Below are positions 35,678-43,711 of a stretch of 64,000 nucleotides of DNA, one piece after another. Position 1 is the stretch's first letter; every line of letters begins with the position of its first letter. The position numbers and the translations under genes are program-made. The notes below the pieces were generated by a model. The model made no database searches. It was not told the DNA's origin and saw only the letters and a list, made by a program, of their open reading frames with translations. The stretch is from Polynucleobacter paneuropaeus (GTDB taxonomy: Bacteria > Pseudomonadota > Gammaproteobacteria > Burkholderiales > Burkholderiaceae), in the NCBI RefSeq assembly GCF_003261235.1, contig NZ_CP030085.1:1457241-1521240 (forward strand). The letters are read 5' to 3'.

Positions 35678-36127
35678 ATGCAAGCTTTACAAGTCAAAAT
35701 TCTCGATGAACGGATGCGTTCTCAATTACCCACTTATGGCACGCCCGGTAGCGCTGGTCTTGATCTACGGGCCTGTATTGATGAAACCATTGAGATTGCT
35801 CCCGGTCAGACGGTGCTCGTTCCAACGGGTCTGGCAATCTTTGTCGAAGATCCTGGCTATGCTGCATTGATACTGCCCCGTTCAGGCTTGGGTCACAAGC
35901 ACGGGATTGTTCTAGGCAACCTCGTAGGATTGATTGATTCAGATTACCAAGGGCAGTTGATGGTAAGCACCTGGAATAGAGGATCAACCCCATTCAAGCT
36001 CGAGCCAATGGAGCGTCTGGCGCAGCTCGTGATCGTACCTGTCCAGCAAGTTGAGCTCAAAGTAGTTGAAGAGTTTGCGCAGAGCAGTCGTGGAGCAGGT
36101 GGTTTTGGTAGCACTGGCAGAGCATAA
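35678..36127 (+). CDS. dut: dUTP diphosphatase
   Basis: 149 aa from ATG 35678, with AGGA about 8 bp upstream; a longer in-frame start lies inside coaBC. Trimeric dUTPase with all five motifs: GSAGLDLRA, LPRSGLGHKHGI, GNLVGLIDSDYQG, ERLAQLVIVP and RGAGGFGSTGRA. It removes dUTP and supplies dUMP. Last gene of the ribF unit, followed by a strong terminator. Confidence 0.97.
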   Translation: MQALQVKILDERMRSQLPTYGTPGSAGLDLRACIDETIEIAPGQTVLVPTGLAIFVEDPGYAALILPRSGLGHKHGIVLGNLVGLIDSDYQGQLMVSTWNRGSTPFKLEPMERLAQLVIVPVQQVELKVVEEFAQSSRGAGGFGSTGRA

Positions 36128-36141
36128 GTTCAGCCCCAAAT

Positions 36142-36167
36142 AAAAAACCACCCGAGGGTGGTTTTTT
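36142..36167. terminator. Bidirectional terminator between dut and Hc1-like gene
   Basis: AAAAAACCACCC-ga-GGGTGGTTTTTT, a perfect 12-bp stem with A and T runs on both sides. The inner pairs may open to form a usable loop. It can end transcripts from both sides. Confidence 0.85.
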
Positions 36168-36185
36168 AATGATCATCAAATCAAA

Positions 36186-36419
36186 TTACTTGCGAATATG
36201 CGCATGGCGAGCAGCGTCTTGCGACATACCAGCGCCCTTACCTTCGCGAGATTCTTTTTCAGCAGTAATTTCTTTGCGACGCTCTTTGCAAGATCCAGCA
36301 ATTTCTTGCAAAGCTTTACGTGCGCGAGCAGCGGAGGCTTTGATGCCATTACCCATAAACTTTTCGTTTTCAGCCTTGTAGGTCTCTAAGGCGCTGAGTA
36401 ATTTATCGTGATGAGACAT
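36186..36419 (-). CDS. Small basic protein resembling the Hc1 (histone H1-like) family
   Basis: 77 aa. Residues about 13-52 (YKAENEKFMGNGIKASAARA and RKALQEIAGSCKERRKEI) fit my memory of the Hc1 histone H1-like pattern GNKAAGTRARKALQ..KE.RKEI, seen in chlamydial and betaproteobacterial nucleoid proteins. It lacks their long Lys/Ala/Pro tail; instead it ends GKGAGMSQDAARHAHIRK. A nucleoid or RNA-binding role is only an inference. AAAAGGAAAAT is a good ribosome site. clpA ends 28 bp upstream on the same strand. Confidence 0.6.
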   Translation of the reverse strand: MSHHDKLLSALETYKAENEKFMGNGIKASAARARKALQEIAGSCKERRKEITAEKESREGKGAGMSQDAARHAHIRK

Positions 36420-36447
36420 ATTTTCCTTTTATTTTTAGATTGTGAAT

Positions 36448-38754
36448 TTAAATCTCTTCAGCAGGAGCGACATCTGCCTTAGTCGGTGCTTTTGGAATGC
36501 TTGGAGCATCGAACTCAAGTAGTACTTTGCCATCCGCATCGATATCTACAGCCACATGACCACCCTGAGCCAATTTACCAAAGAGCAATTCATCGGCAAG
36601 GGCCTTGCGAACTGTATCTTGAATAATCCGCTGCATTGGACGCGCACCCATGAGAGGATCGAAGCCATGCTTCGCCAAATGACTACGTAGTGCAGGGCTG
36701 AAAGTCGCATCAACTTTTTTCTCATGCAACTGCTCTTCTAGCTGCATTAAGAACTTATCAACCACGCGCATGATGATGGATTCATCCAAGGCCTTAAAGG
36801 AAACAATTGCATCCAAGCGGTTGCGGAACTCTGGGGTGAAGAACTTCTTAATATCAGCCATCTCGTCGCCAGACTCACGCGCATTGGTAAAGCCAATGGT
36901 CGACTTCTGCATGGCTTCAGCACCAGCATTGGTTGTCATGATAATGATGACATTTCTGAAGTCGGTCTTGCGGCCATTATTGTCAGTTAGGGTACCGTGA
37001 TCCATCACCTGCAATAGGATGTTGAAGATGTCTGGGTGGGCCTTCTCAATCTCATCTAATAACAAGACACAATGGGGCTTCTTATTGACAGCCTCAGTCA
37101 GCAAGCCGCCTTGATCGAAACCAACATAACCAGGGGGCGCTCCAATCAAACGGCTCACTGCATGGCGCTCCATGTACTCAGACATATCAAAGCGTAGTAA
37201 TTCAATACCCAAGATATAGGCCAGTTGTTTCGCTACCTCAGTCTTACCCACGCCAGTTGGGCCAGAGAATAAGAATGAACCAATTGGGCGATCGATCTTG
37301 CCCAAGCCGGCACGAGTCATCTTGATTGCGCTAGCCAAAGCCTCAATAGCAGGATCTTGTCCAAACACCACACTTTTGATATCGCGATCTAAGGTTTGTA
37401 ACTTACTACGGTCATCCACTGTGACTGATTGGGGCGGTATGCGGGCAATCTTTGCCACAATCTCCTCAATCTCTGGACGGCCGATCGTTTTCTTCTGCTT
37501 AGACTTTGGCAAAATGCGCTGAGCAGCACCGGCCTCATCAATCACATCAATCGCCTTATCGGGTAAATGACGATCGTTGATATAGCGAGACGATAGCTCT
37601 GCAGCAGCTACCAGAGCAGCGGCAGCGTACTTCACACTGTGATGCTCTTCAAAACGGGATTTAAGGCCACGCAAAATTTGTACAGTTTGATCCACGGTGG
37701 GCTCAACGACATCCACCTTTTGAAAGCGGCGCGAGAGTGCTGCATCTTTTTCAAAAATACCGCGATACTCAGTAAAGGTGGTTGCACCAATACATTTAAG
37801 TTGACCGTTTGATAAAGCAGGTTTAAGCAAATTGCTCGCGTCTAAGGTTCCACCAGATGCGGCACCTGCCCCAATCAAAGTATGGATCTCATCAATAAAA
37901 AGGATGCCGTGTGCGCTGTCTTTTAGGGATTTAAGGACGCCCTTGAGGCGTTGCTCAAAGTCACCGCGGTATTTTGTTCCAGCGAGTAGTGCACCCATAT
38001 CGAGCGAGTAGACCGTTGCATCAGCCAAGATCTCAGGCACATCACCTTTCACAATTCTCCAAGCTAAGCCTTCAGCAATGGCGGTTTTACCAACCCCAGC
38101 CTCACCAACGAGTAATGGGTTATTTTTACGACGACGGCATAGTACTTGAATCACGCGCTCAACTTCACCCTCGCGCCCAATCAGGGGATCAATCTTGCCC
38201 TGGCGCGCTAAGGTATTGAGGTTCTGGGTGTACTGATCGAGCGGGCTTTCTTTACCACCGGAAGTAGCTTCCTCAGATTCTTGAGCAGGATCAGCAGGCT
38301 TAGCATGCTCAGTTTGATCCTTGCGCACACCATGGCTAATGAAATTGACCACATCCAAACGGGTCACACCTTGCTGCTGCAAGAAATACACTGCATGCGA
38401 GTCTTTTTCACCGAAGATGGCGACCAGCACATTAGCGCCAGTCACTTCTTTTTTCCCACTCGAGGTAGATTGAACGTGCATGATTGCACGCTGAATCACA
38501 CGCTGGAATCCCAAGGTAGGCTGCGTATCGACTTCATCATTGCCCGGCACAATCGGCGTGTTGTCGTTAATGAAATTCTTGAGCTGTGCACGCAACTCGG
38601 CAATGTTGACTGCGCAAGCTTTCAGTACTTCCACTGCGGTGGCGTTATCCAGCAGCGCAGCAAGCAAGTGCTCAACTGTAATGAATTCATGTCGAGCTGC
38701 CCTCGCGTCAACAAAGGCCATGTGCAAACTGACTTCTAATTCCTGGGCAATCAT
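36448..38754 (-). CDS. clpA: ATP-dependent Clp protease ATP-binding subunit ClpA
   Basis: 768 aa from ATG 38754. N-domain (about 1-145) with two Clp repeats (MIAQELEVSLHMAF, ARHEFITVEHLLAALL), first AAA+ module with GEAGVGKT and LFIDEIHTL, second module with GPTGVGKTEVAKQLA and LLDEIEKAH, and a D2-small domain (GARPMQRIIQ). No middle coiled coil, so ClpA rather than ClpB. It unfolds substrates for ClpP. The ATG overlaps the clpS stop (ATGA), so the adaptor and unfoldase are translated together. Confidence 0.96.
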   Translation of the reverse strand: MIAQELEVSLHMAFVDARAARHEFITVEHLLAALLDNATAVEVLKACAVNIAELRAQLKNFINDNTPIVPGNDEVDTQPTLGFQRVIQRAIMHVQSTSSGKKEVTGANVLVAIFGEKDSHAVYFLQQQGVTRLDVVNFISHGVRKDQTEHAKPADPAQESEEATSGGKESPLDQYTQNLNTLARQGKIDPLIGREGEVERVIQVLCRRRKNNPLLVGEAGVGKTAIAEGLAWRIVKGDVPEILADATVYSLDMGALLAGTKYRGDFEQRLKGVLKSLKDSAHGILFIDEIHTLIGAGAASGGTLDASNLLKPALSNGQLKCIGATTFTEYRGIFEKDAALSRRFQKVDVVEPTVDQTVQILRGLKSRFEEHHSVKYAAAALVAAAELSSRYINDRHLPDKAIDVIDEAGAAQRILPKSKQKKTIGRPEIEEIVAKIARIPPQSVTVDDRSKLQTLDRDIKSVVFGQDPAIEALASAIKMTRAGLGKIDRPIGSFLFSGPTGVGKTEVAKQLAYILGIELLRFDMSEYMERHAVSRLIGAPPGYVGFDQGGLLTEAVNKKPHCVLLLDEIEKAHPDIFNILLQVMDHGTLTDNNGRKTDFRNVIIIMTTNAGAEAMQKSTIGFTNARESGDEMADIKKFFTPEFRNRLDAIVSFKALDESIIMRVVDKFLMQLEEQLHEKKVDATFSPALRSHLAKHGFDPLMGARPMQRIIQDTVRKALADELLFGKLAQGGHVAVDIDADGKVLLEFDAPSIPKAPTKADVAPAEEI

Positions 38755-39098
38755 ATTTCCTCCATGGTGCACTGTAATGGGTGACCCGCTTCGCGGGAGA
38801 GTTCGACAACTTGATGAACCTTGGTAGCGGCAACATCGCGCGTGAAAATACCGCACACACCTTTGCCGACTAAATGAACTTGCAACATAATGCGGGTCGC
38901 TGTCTCATGATCTTTGTTGAAGTATTCCTGAATCACCATAACGACAAACTCCATTGGGGTGTAATCGTCATTCAACAACAAGACCTTAAACATTGATGGG
39001 GCCTTCACCTTCTCGGCTTGTTTTTCAAGAAGAATGGTGTCCTCTACATGAGGATTAACAGGATTTCCGGAAACGGGATTTTTGGGTGCAGGACTCAT
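38751..39098 (-). CDS. clpS: ClpS adaptor of ClpAP
   Basis: 115 aa from ATG 39098. N-terminal tail, then the ClpS core with KVLLLNDDYTPMEFVV (NDD..TPMEFV substrate site), H in NKDHETATRIMLQVH and GVCGIFTRDVAATK. It delivers N-end-rule substrates to ClpA. An earlier in-frame start (39116) would include the -10 hexamer. Four-base overlap with clpA. Confidence 0.95.
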   Translation of the reverse strand: MSPAPKNPVSGNPVNPHVEDTILLEKQAEKVKAPSMFKVLLLNDDYTPMEFVVMVIQEYFNKDHETATRIMLQVHLVGKGVCGIFTRDVAATKVHQVVELSREAGHPLQCTMEEI

Positions 39099-39105
39099 GA
39101 GAACC

Positions 39106-39111
39106 ATTCTA
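39106..39111 (-). promoter_or_regulatory. -10 hexamer for clpSA, leaderless spacing
   Basis: TAGAAT on the minus strand ends 7 bp before the clpS ATG; ggttctc between them holds no ribosome site. Confidence 0.5.
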
Positions 39112-39221
39112 AACACAGATCAGCAAACTTCAATTTACTGGGGCTTTGGGAAGAAAATTCTTCAATATCTAGCCGATAACCCTATATTGGGGCATTTTTT
39201 GATAAAAAAAGGGGTGTTTTC

Positions 39222-39329
39222 ATGCCTTTATATGCACATAACTCCTTGACACACTTAGGAAAAGGGCAAACAATCGGGGGTAGGCTTCAAAAAGAAGTTC
39301 TATTTAGGCGTGTTGTGGAGCGAGACTGA
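39222..39329 (+). CDS. Possible 35-aa protein upstream of cspA
   Basis: ATG 39222 opens a 35-codon frame (begins MPLYAHNSLTHLGKG, ends RRVVERD), basic, with no recognised domain. AAAAAAAGGGG lies about 7 bp upstream as a good ribosome site, and TATATT (39183-39188) could be its -10. It overlaps the cspA promoter and part of the leader. It may be a real small gene or chance; only comparison with relatives can tell. Confidence 0.35.
   Translation: MPLYAHNSLTHLGKGQTIGGRLQKEVLFRRVVERD
39246..39274 (+). promoter_or_regulatory. Sigma-70 promoter of cspA
   Basis: A perfect TTGACA (39246-39251), 17-bp spacer, AACAAT (39269-39274). Transcription from about 39281 gives a leader of about 100 nt before the cspA ATG. 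Long leaders of this sort act as thermosensors in E. coli cspA; that function here is inferred. It is one of the few strong -35 boxes in the window. Confidence 0.6.
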
Positions 39330-39384
39330 TTAAAAAGTATTCACCCTCTTCACGGTTGTTTTAAGTTTATGTAATGGAGTTCGC

Positions 39385-39588
39385 ATGGCGACCGGAATTG
39401 TTAAGTGGTTCAATGATGCAAAAGGTTTTGGCTTTATCAAACCTGATGATGGTGAAGAAGAGTTGTTCGCGCACTTCAGCGCGATTACTATGGCGGGTTT
39501 CAAAACCCTCAAAGAAGGCCAAAAGGTAACGTTTGACATTACCCAAGGTCCTAAAGGAAAACAAGCTACCAATATTCAAGGTGCTTGA
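39385..39588 (+). CDS. cspA: Cold shock protein, CspA family
   Basis: 67 aa, a single cold-shock domain. RNP1 is KGFGFIKPD (about residues 15-23) and RNP2 is LFAHFSAI (about 31-38), where most relatives have VFVHFSAI. Single-stranded nucleic acid binding as an RNA chaperone. GGAG lies 8 bp before ATG 39385. It has its own promoter, long leader and terminator, so it is monocistronic. The paralogue (cspA, cspD, etc.) cannot be fixed. Confidence 0.94.
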   Translation: MATGIVKWFNDAKGFGFIKPDDGEEELFAHFSAITMAGFKTLKEGQKVTFDITQGPKGKQATNIQGA

Positions 39589-39608
39589 TAGACCATAGAT
39601 CACTACGG

Positions 39609-39639
39609 AAAACCCAGGACTTGTTCCTGGGTTTTTTTT
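39609..39639 (+). terminator. Terminator after cspA
   Basis: AAAACCCAGGA-cttgt-TCCTGGGTTTT then TTTT: 11-bp stem with a T8 run, 20 bp after the cspA stop. Confidence 0.9.
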
Positions 39640-39693
39640 CGTCCGTAATTTTCTTGCCATAAAATACTTTCTTTCTAGGTCATTAGCTGCGCT

Positions 39694-40137
39694 ATGAATA
39701 CAATCCCTCGACTCTTTTGCATAGTCGCATTTGCTGCGATCGCTTCATCCGCAAATGCGCAATTGAACATTGGCTTACGTACGATCCAAATGAAAGTGGG
39801 CATTTATTCCATTCAAGCCGAAGTTGCTGATAGCCCGGATCTGAGAGAAGTCGGCCTTATGAATCGAACCAGCCTACCAACCAACTCTGGCATGCTCTTT
39901 ATCTTCGAACAAAAGGCAGGCAATTGCTTTTGGATGAAGAATACAAAACTACCCTTATCTATTGCTTTCATTGCCGATGATGGCAAGATCGTCAATATCG
40001 AAGAGATGCAAGCAGATACAACCAATAACCATTGCCCTAAGGCGCCCATTCGTTACGCTCTAGAAATGAACAAAGGATGGTTCTCTGAAAGAGTCATCGT
40101 TCCTGGTAACACGATCCAGGGCCTGCCAAAGAGATAG
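39694..40137 (+). CDS. DUF192 family exported protein
   Basis: 147 aa. Signal peptide MNTIPRLFCIVAFAAIASS ending at ANAQ (about residues 1-23), then a DUF192 domain: VADSPDLREVGLMNRTSLP, GMLFIFEQ, FWMKNTKLPLSIAFIADDG and ALEMNKGW. DUF192 proteins form a small barrel, and their role is unknown. Family members are often alone in the genome, as here. It sits between the cspA terminator and its own terminator. Confidence 0.9.
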   Translation: MNTIPRLFCIVAFAAIASSANAQLNIGLRTIQMKVGIYSIQAEVADSPDLREVGLMNRTSLPTNSGMLFIFEQKAGNCFWMKNTKLPLSIAFIADDGKIVNIEEMQADTTNNHCPKAPIRYALEMNKGWFSERVIVPGNTIQGLPKR

Positions 40138-40155
40138 TGATTAATTTCAGGCAAT

Positions 40156-40184
40156 AAAAAAGCAGACCTTAGTCTGCCTTTTCT
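40156..40184 (+). terminator. Terminator between DUF192 gene and ppnP
   Basis: AAAAAAGCAGAC-ctta-GTCTGCCTTTTCTTT: a 6-bp GC-rich core stem extended by A/T pairs with a bulge. It has A-rich and T-rich flanks, so it may work on both strands. Confidence 0.7.
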
Positions 40185-40201
40185 TTAGTAGGTCAATCTA
40201 T

Positions 40202-40507
40202 TTACTCAAAGTGGCAAACATAGTGAACGGGTGCTTCTGCGCGAATAATGAAGTAACCACCCTTCTCAACGGTCCAGCTCTGACCTGCTTTGAACTCTTG
40301 CTCTGGAGCACCATTAATACTCACAAACGCATGGCCATCAACCACCTCCATTACCTCTTTGGTGCTAAGGTCGAATCGCAGAGTACTAGGTAGAACAACG
40401 CCGACTGACTTTCGAACGCCATTAGGTAGTGTCACAGTATGAGAAACACACTTACCGTCAAAAAAGACATTGGCTTTTTTGCCAACTGAAACTTGATCAA
40501 ATTGCAT
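40202..40507 (-). CDS. ppnP: Pyrimidine/purine nucleoside phosphorylase PpnP
   Basis: 101 aa, a single small cupin (DUF1255). Segments SVGKKANVFFDGKCVSHTV, VVLPSTLRFDLST, EVVDGHAFVSINGAPEQEF and IRAEAPVHYVCHF match E. coli PpnP (YaiE), which phosphorolyses several nucleosides. Family length is about 95-105 aa. It follows argG after 27 bp on the same strand and may be cotranscribed with argF-argG. Confidence 0.9.
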   Translation of the reverse strand: MQFDQVSVGKKANVFFDGKCVSHTVTLPNGVRKSVGVVLPSTLRFDLSTKEVMEVVDGHAFVSINGAPEQEFKAGQSWTVEKGGYFIIRAEAPVHYVCHFE

Positions 40508-40534
40508 CTGAATTCTTTCTAATAAGTTAACTAA

Positions 40535-41767
40535 TTACTTGCCAGAGCGTTTACGCTTGGCAATTTCAGCTATTCGCATCCGTAAAGCATTGAGCTTAAT
40601 GAAACCGCCAGCATCTGCTTGGTTATAAGCGCCCCCATCATCATCGAAAGTGGCAATGTTCTGATCAAACAGCGTGTTAGCAGAGTCTCTCGAAATTACC
40701 GAAACAGAACCTTTGTAGAGCTTGAGACGCACTACGCCATTTACTTGTTGCTGAGTATGGTCAATAAGGGTCTGCAATGCCAGCCGCTCAGGAGACCACC
40801 AGAGACCGTTGTAGATCAAACTGGCATAGCGAGGCATCAAGTCGTCTTTCAAGTGCGCCACTTCACGATCTAGTGTGATACTTTCGATTCCGCGATGGGC
40901 CTTGAGCAAAATAGTGCCGCCAGGGGTTTCATAGCAACCCCGACTCTTCATGCCAACAAAACGGTTTTCTACCAGATCCAGGCGGCCAATGCCATGCATG
41001 CCACCTAATCGATTGAGCTCAGCCAATAATTCATGGGGCTTATAGGCCTTGCCATCGACGGCAATAGGATCACCAGCGCGGAATTCAATCTCAATGATTT
41101 GGGCTGCATCAGGAGCCCTCTCAGGAGAAACTGTCCAACGCCACATTGACTCTTCAGCCTCAGCATTGGGATTCTCGAGATGGCGACCTTCATAACTGAT
41201 ATGCAAGAGATTGGCATCCATTGAATACGGTGAGCCACCCTGCTTATGTTTCATCTCGACCGGAATGCCATGCTTCTCGGCATAGGCCATCAATTTTTCA
41301 CGGGATAGTAAATCCCACTCACGCCAAGGTGCAATCACTTTGATACCAGGCTCAAGAGCGTAATAGCCTAATTCGAAACGGACTTGATCATTACCCTTAC
41401 CAGTAGCACCATGTGATACCGCATCAGCACCGGTCTTACGAGCGATCTCAATTTGACGCTTAGCAATTAGTGGTCTTGCTATTGAAGTGCCGAGTAAATA
41501 CTCGCCTTCATAAACAGTATTAGCGCGGAACATGGGGAATACAAAATCGCGCACAAACTCTTCGCGCAGATCATCGATAAAAATATTCTCAGGCTTGATA
41601 CCAAACTGCAAAGCTTTGGTACGCGCTGGCTCAAGCTCTTCACCCTGGCCTAAGTCAGCCGTAAAGGTAACGATTTCACATTGATAGGTATCTTGTAGCC
41701 ACTTCAGAATTACACTGGTATCTAAACCACCCGAGTAGGCTAATACGGCTTTTTTAATATCAGACAT
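40535..41767 (-). CDS. argG: Argininosuccinate synthase
   Basis: 410 aa from ATG 41767; a TTG four codons earlier is in frame but less likely. ATP pyrophosphatase fold with AVLAYSGGLDTSVI (P-loop-like, about residues 8-21), VSHGATGKGNDQVRFELG (about 115-132) and GMKSRGCYETPGG. It joins citrulline and aspartate. The 410-aa length is the type 1 (common) form. It lies 24 bp after argF, so the two successive steps of arginine synthesis form one unit. Confidence 0.96.
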   Translation of the reverse strand: MSDIKKAVLAYSGGLDTSVILKWLQDTYQCEIVTFTADLGQGEELEPARTKALQFGIKPENIFIDDLREEFVRDFVFPMFRANTVYEGEYLLGTSIARPLIAKRQIEIARKTGADAVSHGATGKGNDQVRFELGYYALEPGIKVIAPWREWDLLSREKLMAYAEKHGIPVEMKHKQGGSPYSMDANLLHISYEGRHLENPNAEAEESMWRWTVSPERAPDAAQIIEIEFRAGDPIAVDGKAYKPHELLAELNRLGGMHGIGRLDLVENRFVGMKSRGCYETPGGTILLKAHRGIESITLDREVAHLKDDLMPRYASLIYNGLWWSPERLALQTLIDHTQQQVNGVVRLKLYKGSVSVISRDSANTLFDQNIATFDDDGGAYNQADAGGFIKLNALRMRIAEIAKRKRSGK

Positions 41768-41791
41768 AGTTCCATTCAATCCAAAAAATAT

Positions 41792-42772
41792 TTAATCCAA
41801 ACGACCACAGAGCAAATACTCCATCAAGGCTTTTTGAACATGCAAACGATTTTCTGCTTCTTCCCAAACAACGCTTTGGGGGCCATCAATGACTTCAGCG
41901 GTAACTTCTTCACCACGATGCGCAGGCAAACAATGCATAAATACTGCGTTGGGTTTTGCTAAGGACATCAACTCTTGAGAAACAATCCAGTCTTTGAATG
42001 CAGTCATACGAGAGGTATTTTCCTCTTCGTAACCCATACTGGTCCAAACATCCGTGGTGACTAAATCAGCACCCTTACAGGCTTCTTTAGGATCAGCACA
42101 GACCGTCAGATGTTTAAGAGTATTACTGCTGATACGAGACATATCTAGCTGGTAACCAGCTGGGGCAGAGAAGCGCAATTGAAAATCCAATTTCTCGGCT
42201 GCTTGTAACCAGGTATAGGCCATATTGTTGGCATCACCTACCCAAGCAACTGTCTTGCCCTGAATCGAGCCACGCGTTTCTACAAAGGTAAAGATGTCCG
42301 CCAAGACTTGGCAAGGATGATATTCATTGGTCAAACCGTTGATCACAGGCACGCGCGAGTTAGCAGCAAAACGCTCAATGATGTCCTGGCCGAAAGTCCG
42401 AATCATGATGATGTCTGTCATCCGAGAAATCACTTGAGCCGCATCTTCTACAGGCTCGCCACGACCTAGCTGAGTATCACGGGTGTTCAGGTAAACCGCA
42501 TGTCCACCCAGTTGATGAATGCCTGCCTCAAAAGAGAGACGGGTACGAGTAGAGTGCTTCTCGAAGATCATGGCAAGTGTGCGATCGTGCAATGGATGCC
42601 AAGTCTCATAGCTTTTGAATTTGGCCTTAAGGTAGGCAGCCCTCGACAATAGGTAGTCGTACTCTTCGCGAGTCAAATCGGCAAACTGTAAGTAGTGTTT
42701 TACCTGCCCTGGGACCTGGGGTTTTGCCAGAGAGGTTTTGGTGGAGCTAGCTACTGCATTTTTAGCTTGCAT
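41792..42772 (-). CDS. argF: Ornithine carbamoyltransferase
   Basis: 326 aa. Carbamoyl-phosphate site KHSTRTRLSFE (about residues 71-81), ornithine-side motif HCLPAHRGEEV near the C-terminus with the catalytic Cys, and LTNEYHPCQVLADI. Makes citrulline. About 20 extra residues precede the domain start (AKPQVPGQVKHYLQFADL), which may mean a later true start. Its start region faces the DUF3579 gene. Confidence 0.95.
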   Translation of the reverse strand: MQAKNAVASSTKTSLAKPQVPGQVKHYLQFADLTREEYDYLLSRAAYLKAKFKSYETWHPLHDRTLAMIFEKHSTRTRLSFEAGIHQLGGHAVYLNTRDTQLGRGEPVEDAAQVISRMTDIIMIRTFGQDIIERFAANSRVPVINGLTNEYHPCQVLADIFTFVETRGSIQGKTVAWVGDANNMAYTWLQAAEKLDFQLRFSAPAGYQLDMSRISSNTLKHLTVCADPKEACKGADLVTTDVWTSMGYEEENTSRMTAFKDWIVSQELMSLAKPNAVFMHCLPAHRGEEVTAEVIDGPQSVVWEEAENRLHVQKALMEYLLCGRLD

Positions 42773-42890
42773 TTTTTATACCAACATTCATCTACATAAA
42801 ATAATTACTAAAGTCATCTTAAGGCCGCTTGGCGCTGTTAAGCTAGCGGTCTTAACTACTTTGATTCTTTACTCTAACGCTGACGCAAAC

Positions 42891-43199
42891 TTGAACCACA
42901 AAAAGCTTTTCATTCAAGGTATTACAAGCTCTGGCAAGCCGTTTAGACCCAGCGATTGGGCTGAACGCCTTTGCGGTGTAATGGCATCTTTTAGACCCCC
43001 GGGTAATTCTGGAGACCCTCGCTTTACCTACTCACCCTATGTAACGCCTGTTCTCATCGCGCAAGTCAAATGCGTTGTGATCGATACCCGACTAGGAGAC
43101 CTCGATCCTCGTGCACTCGACTTTGTCATGAACTTTGCCAAAGACAATGGACTACCGATTGAAGAGGCTTGTGAGTTCGAACCCCAAACACGCACCTAG
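42891..43199 (+). CDS. DUF3579 family protein
   Basis: 102 aa from TTG 42891. The recognisable part begins KKLFIQGITSSGKPFRPSDW and continues LCGVMASF and FTYSPYVTPV, the pattern of DUF3579, a betaproteobacterial family of unknown role often near argF and rpsT. No ATG or GTG occurs near the conserved start; an ORF extension to 42738 would overlap antisense argF. TTG 42891 is the best choice, but TTG 42861 is also possible. The start is therefore uncertain. Confidence 0.75.
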   Translation: MNHKKLFIQGITSSGKPFRPSDWAERLCGVMASFRPPGNSGDPRFTYSPYVTPVLIAQVKCVVIDTRLGDLDPRALDFVMNFAKDNGLPIEEACEFEPQTRT

Positions 43200-43214
43200 T
43201 CTTAAAAACAAAAA

Positions 43215-43235
43215 CCCGCTCGGATAAGGAGCGGG
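43215..43235. terminator. Terminator between DUF3579 gene and rpsT
   Basis: CCCGCTC-ggataag-GAGCGGG, with a T-run (TTTTTGTTTTT) on the minus strand side, so it mainly ends rpsT transcripts. Confidence 0.85.
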
Positions 43236-43279
43236 CTCGGGCAAGAACACTCCCTTGCCAGCCAGTAAATCTAAAAAAC

Positions 43280-43546
43280 TTACGCTGCCATTGCCTTGAT
43301 AGCTGCAGACAAACGGGACTTCTGACGTGCTGCAGTATTTTTATGCGCAATCTTCTTGTCGGCAATCTTGTCGATAGTAGCTTGGGTTGCTGCAAAAACT
43401 TTTGCAGCAGTTGCCTTATCACCAGCTTCAATTGCCTTACGTACTGTCTTAATAGAAGTACGCAGCTTAGAACGCAAGCTGGAATTGTGCTCATTCTGTT
43501 TTACTGCCTGCCGTGCGCGTTTACGCGCTTGTGCGGTATTGGCCAT
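43280..43546 (-). CDS. rpsT: 30S ribosomal protein S20
   Basis: 88 aa, MANTAQARKRARQAVKQNEH at the N-terminus, RSKLRTSIKTVRKAIEAGDK in the middle, and KNTAARQKSRLSAAIKAM at the end: the S20 pattern. Highly basic and helical. The leader is about 100 nt if the -10 at 43653-43658 is used, and it contains a hairpin. Confidence 0.97.
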   Translation of the reverse strand: MANTAQARKRARQAVKQNEHNSSLRSKLRTSIKTVRKAIEAGDKATAAKVFAATQATIDKIADKKIAHKNTAARQKSRLSAAIKAMAA

Positions 43547-43601
43547 CTCTTTAAACCTTGCCTAAAAAATTACAAACTACGATTCGTTAAAAAATTCTTT
43601 T

Positions 43602-43639
43602 GGGCTGCTACCGTCTGACTTCCTTGAAGGAAGAAGCCC
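43602..43639 (-). promoter_or_regulatory. Nested hairpin in the predicted rpsT leader
   Basis: On the minus strand a 38-nt element has an outer GGGCT/AGCCC stem and an inner CTTCCT-tca-AGGAAG stem. It lies between a possible -10 (TAAAAT, minus strand of 43653-43658) and rpsT, and is followed by AATTTTTT. S20 controls its own synthesis in E. coli; an attenuator or leader control is plausible here but not proven. The element also lies upstream of murJ on the other strand. Confidence 0.35.
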
Positions 43640-43711
43640 ACCAAAACCCAAGATTTTACCCGAAAGGCTCAAAAAAGCCCAGTTGCATGATAAATAGGGG
43701 AAAATCCCTCC

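Noticed and set aside
39117..39170. A sigma-32 promoter for clpSA (TTGAAG then CCCCAGTAA on the minus strand)
   Set aside because: The spacer is about 16 bp and the -10 part lacks CCCCAT, whereas dnaK and grpE match exactly at 13 bp. The TAGAAT next to clpS is a simpler explanation.
43602..43639. A tRNA-like fold between rpsT and murJ
   Set aside because: No acceptor stem, anticodon arm or TTC-containing T-loop can be drawn; only two stems are present.
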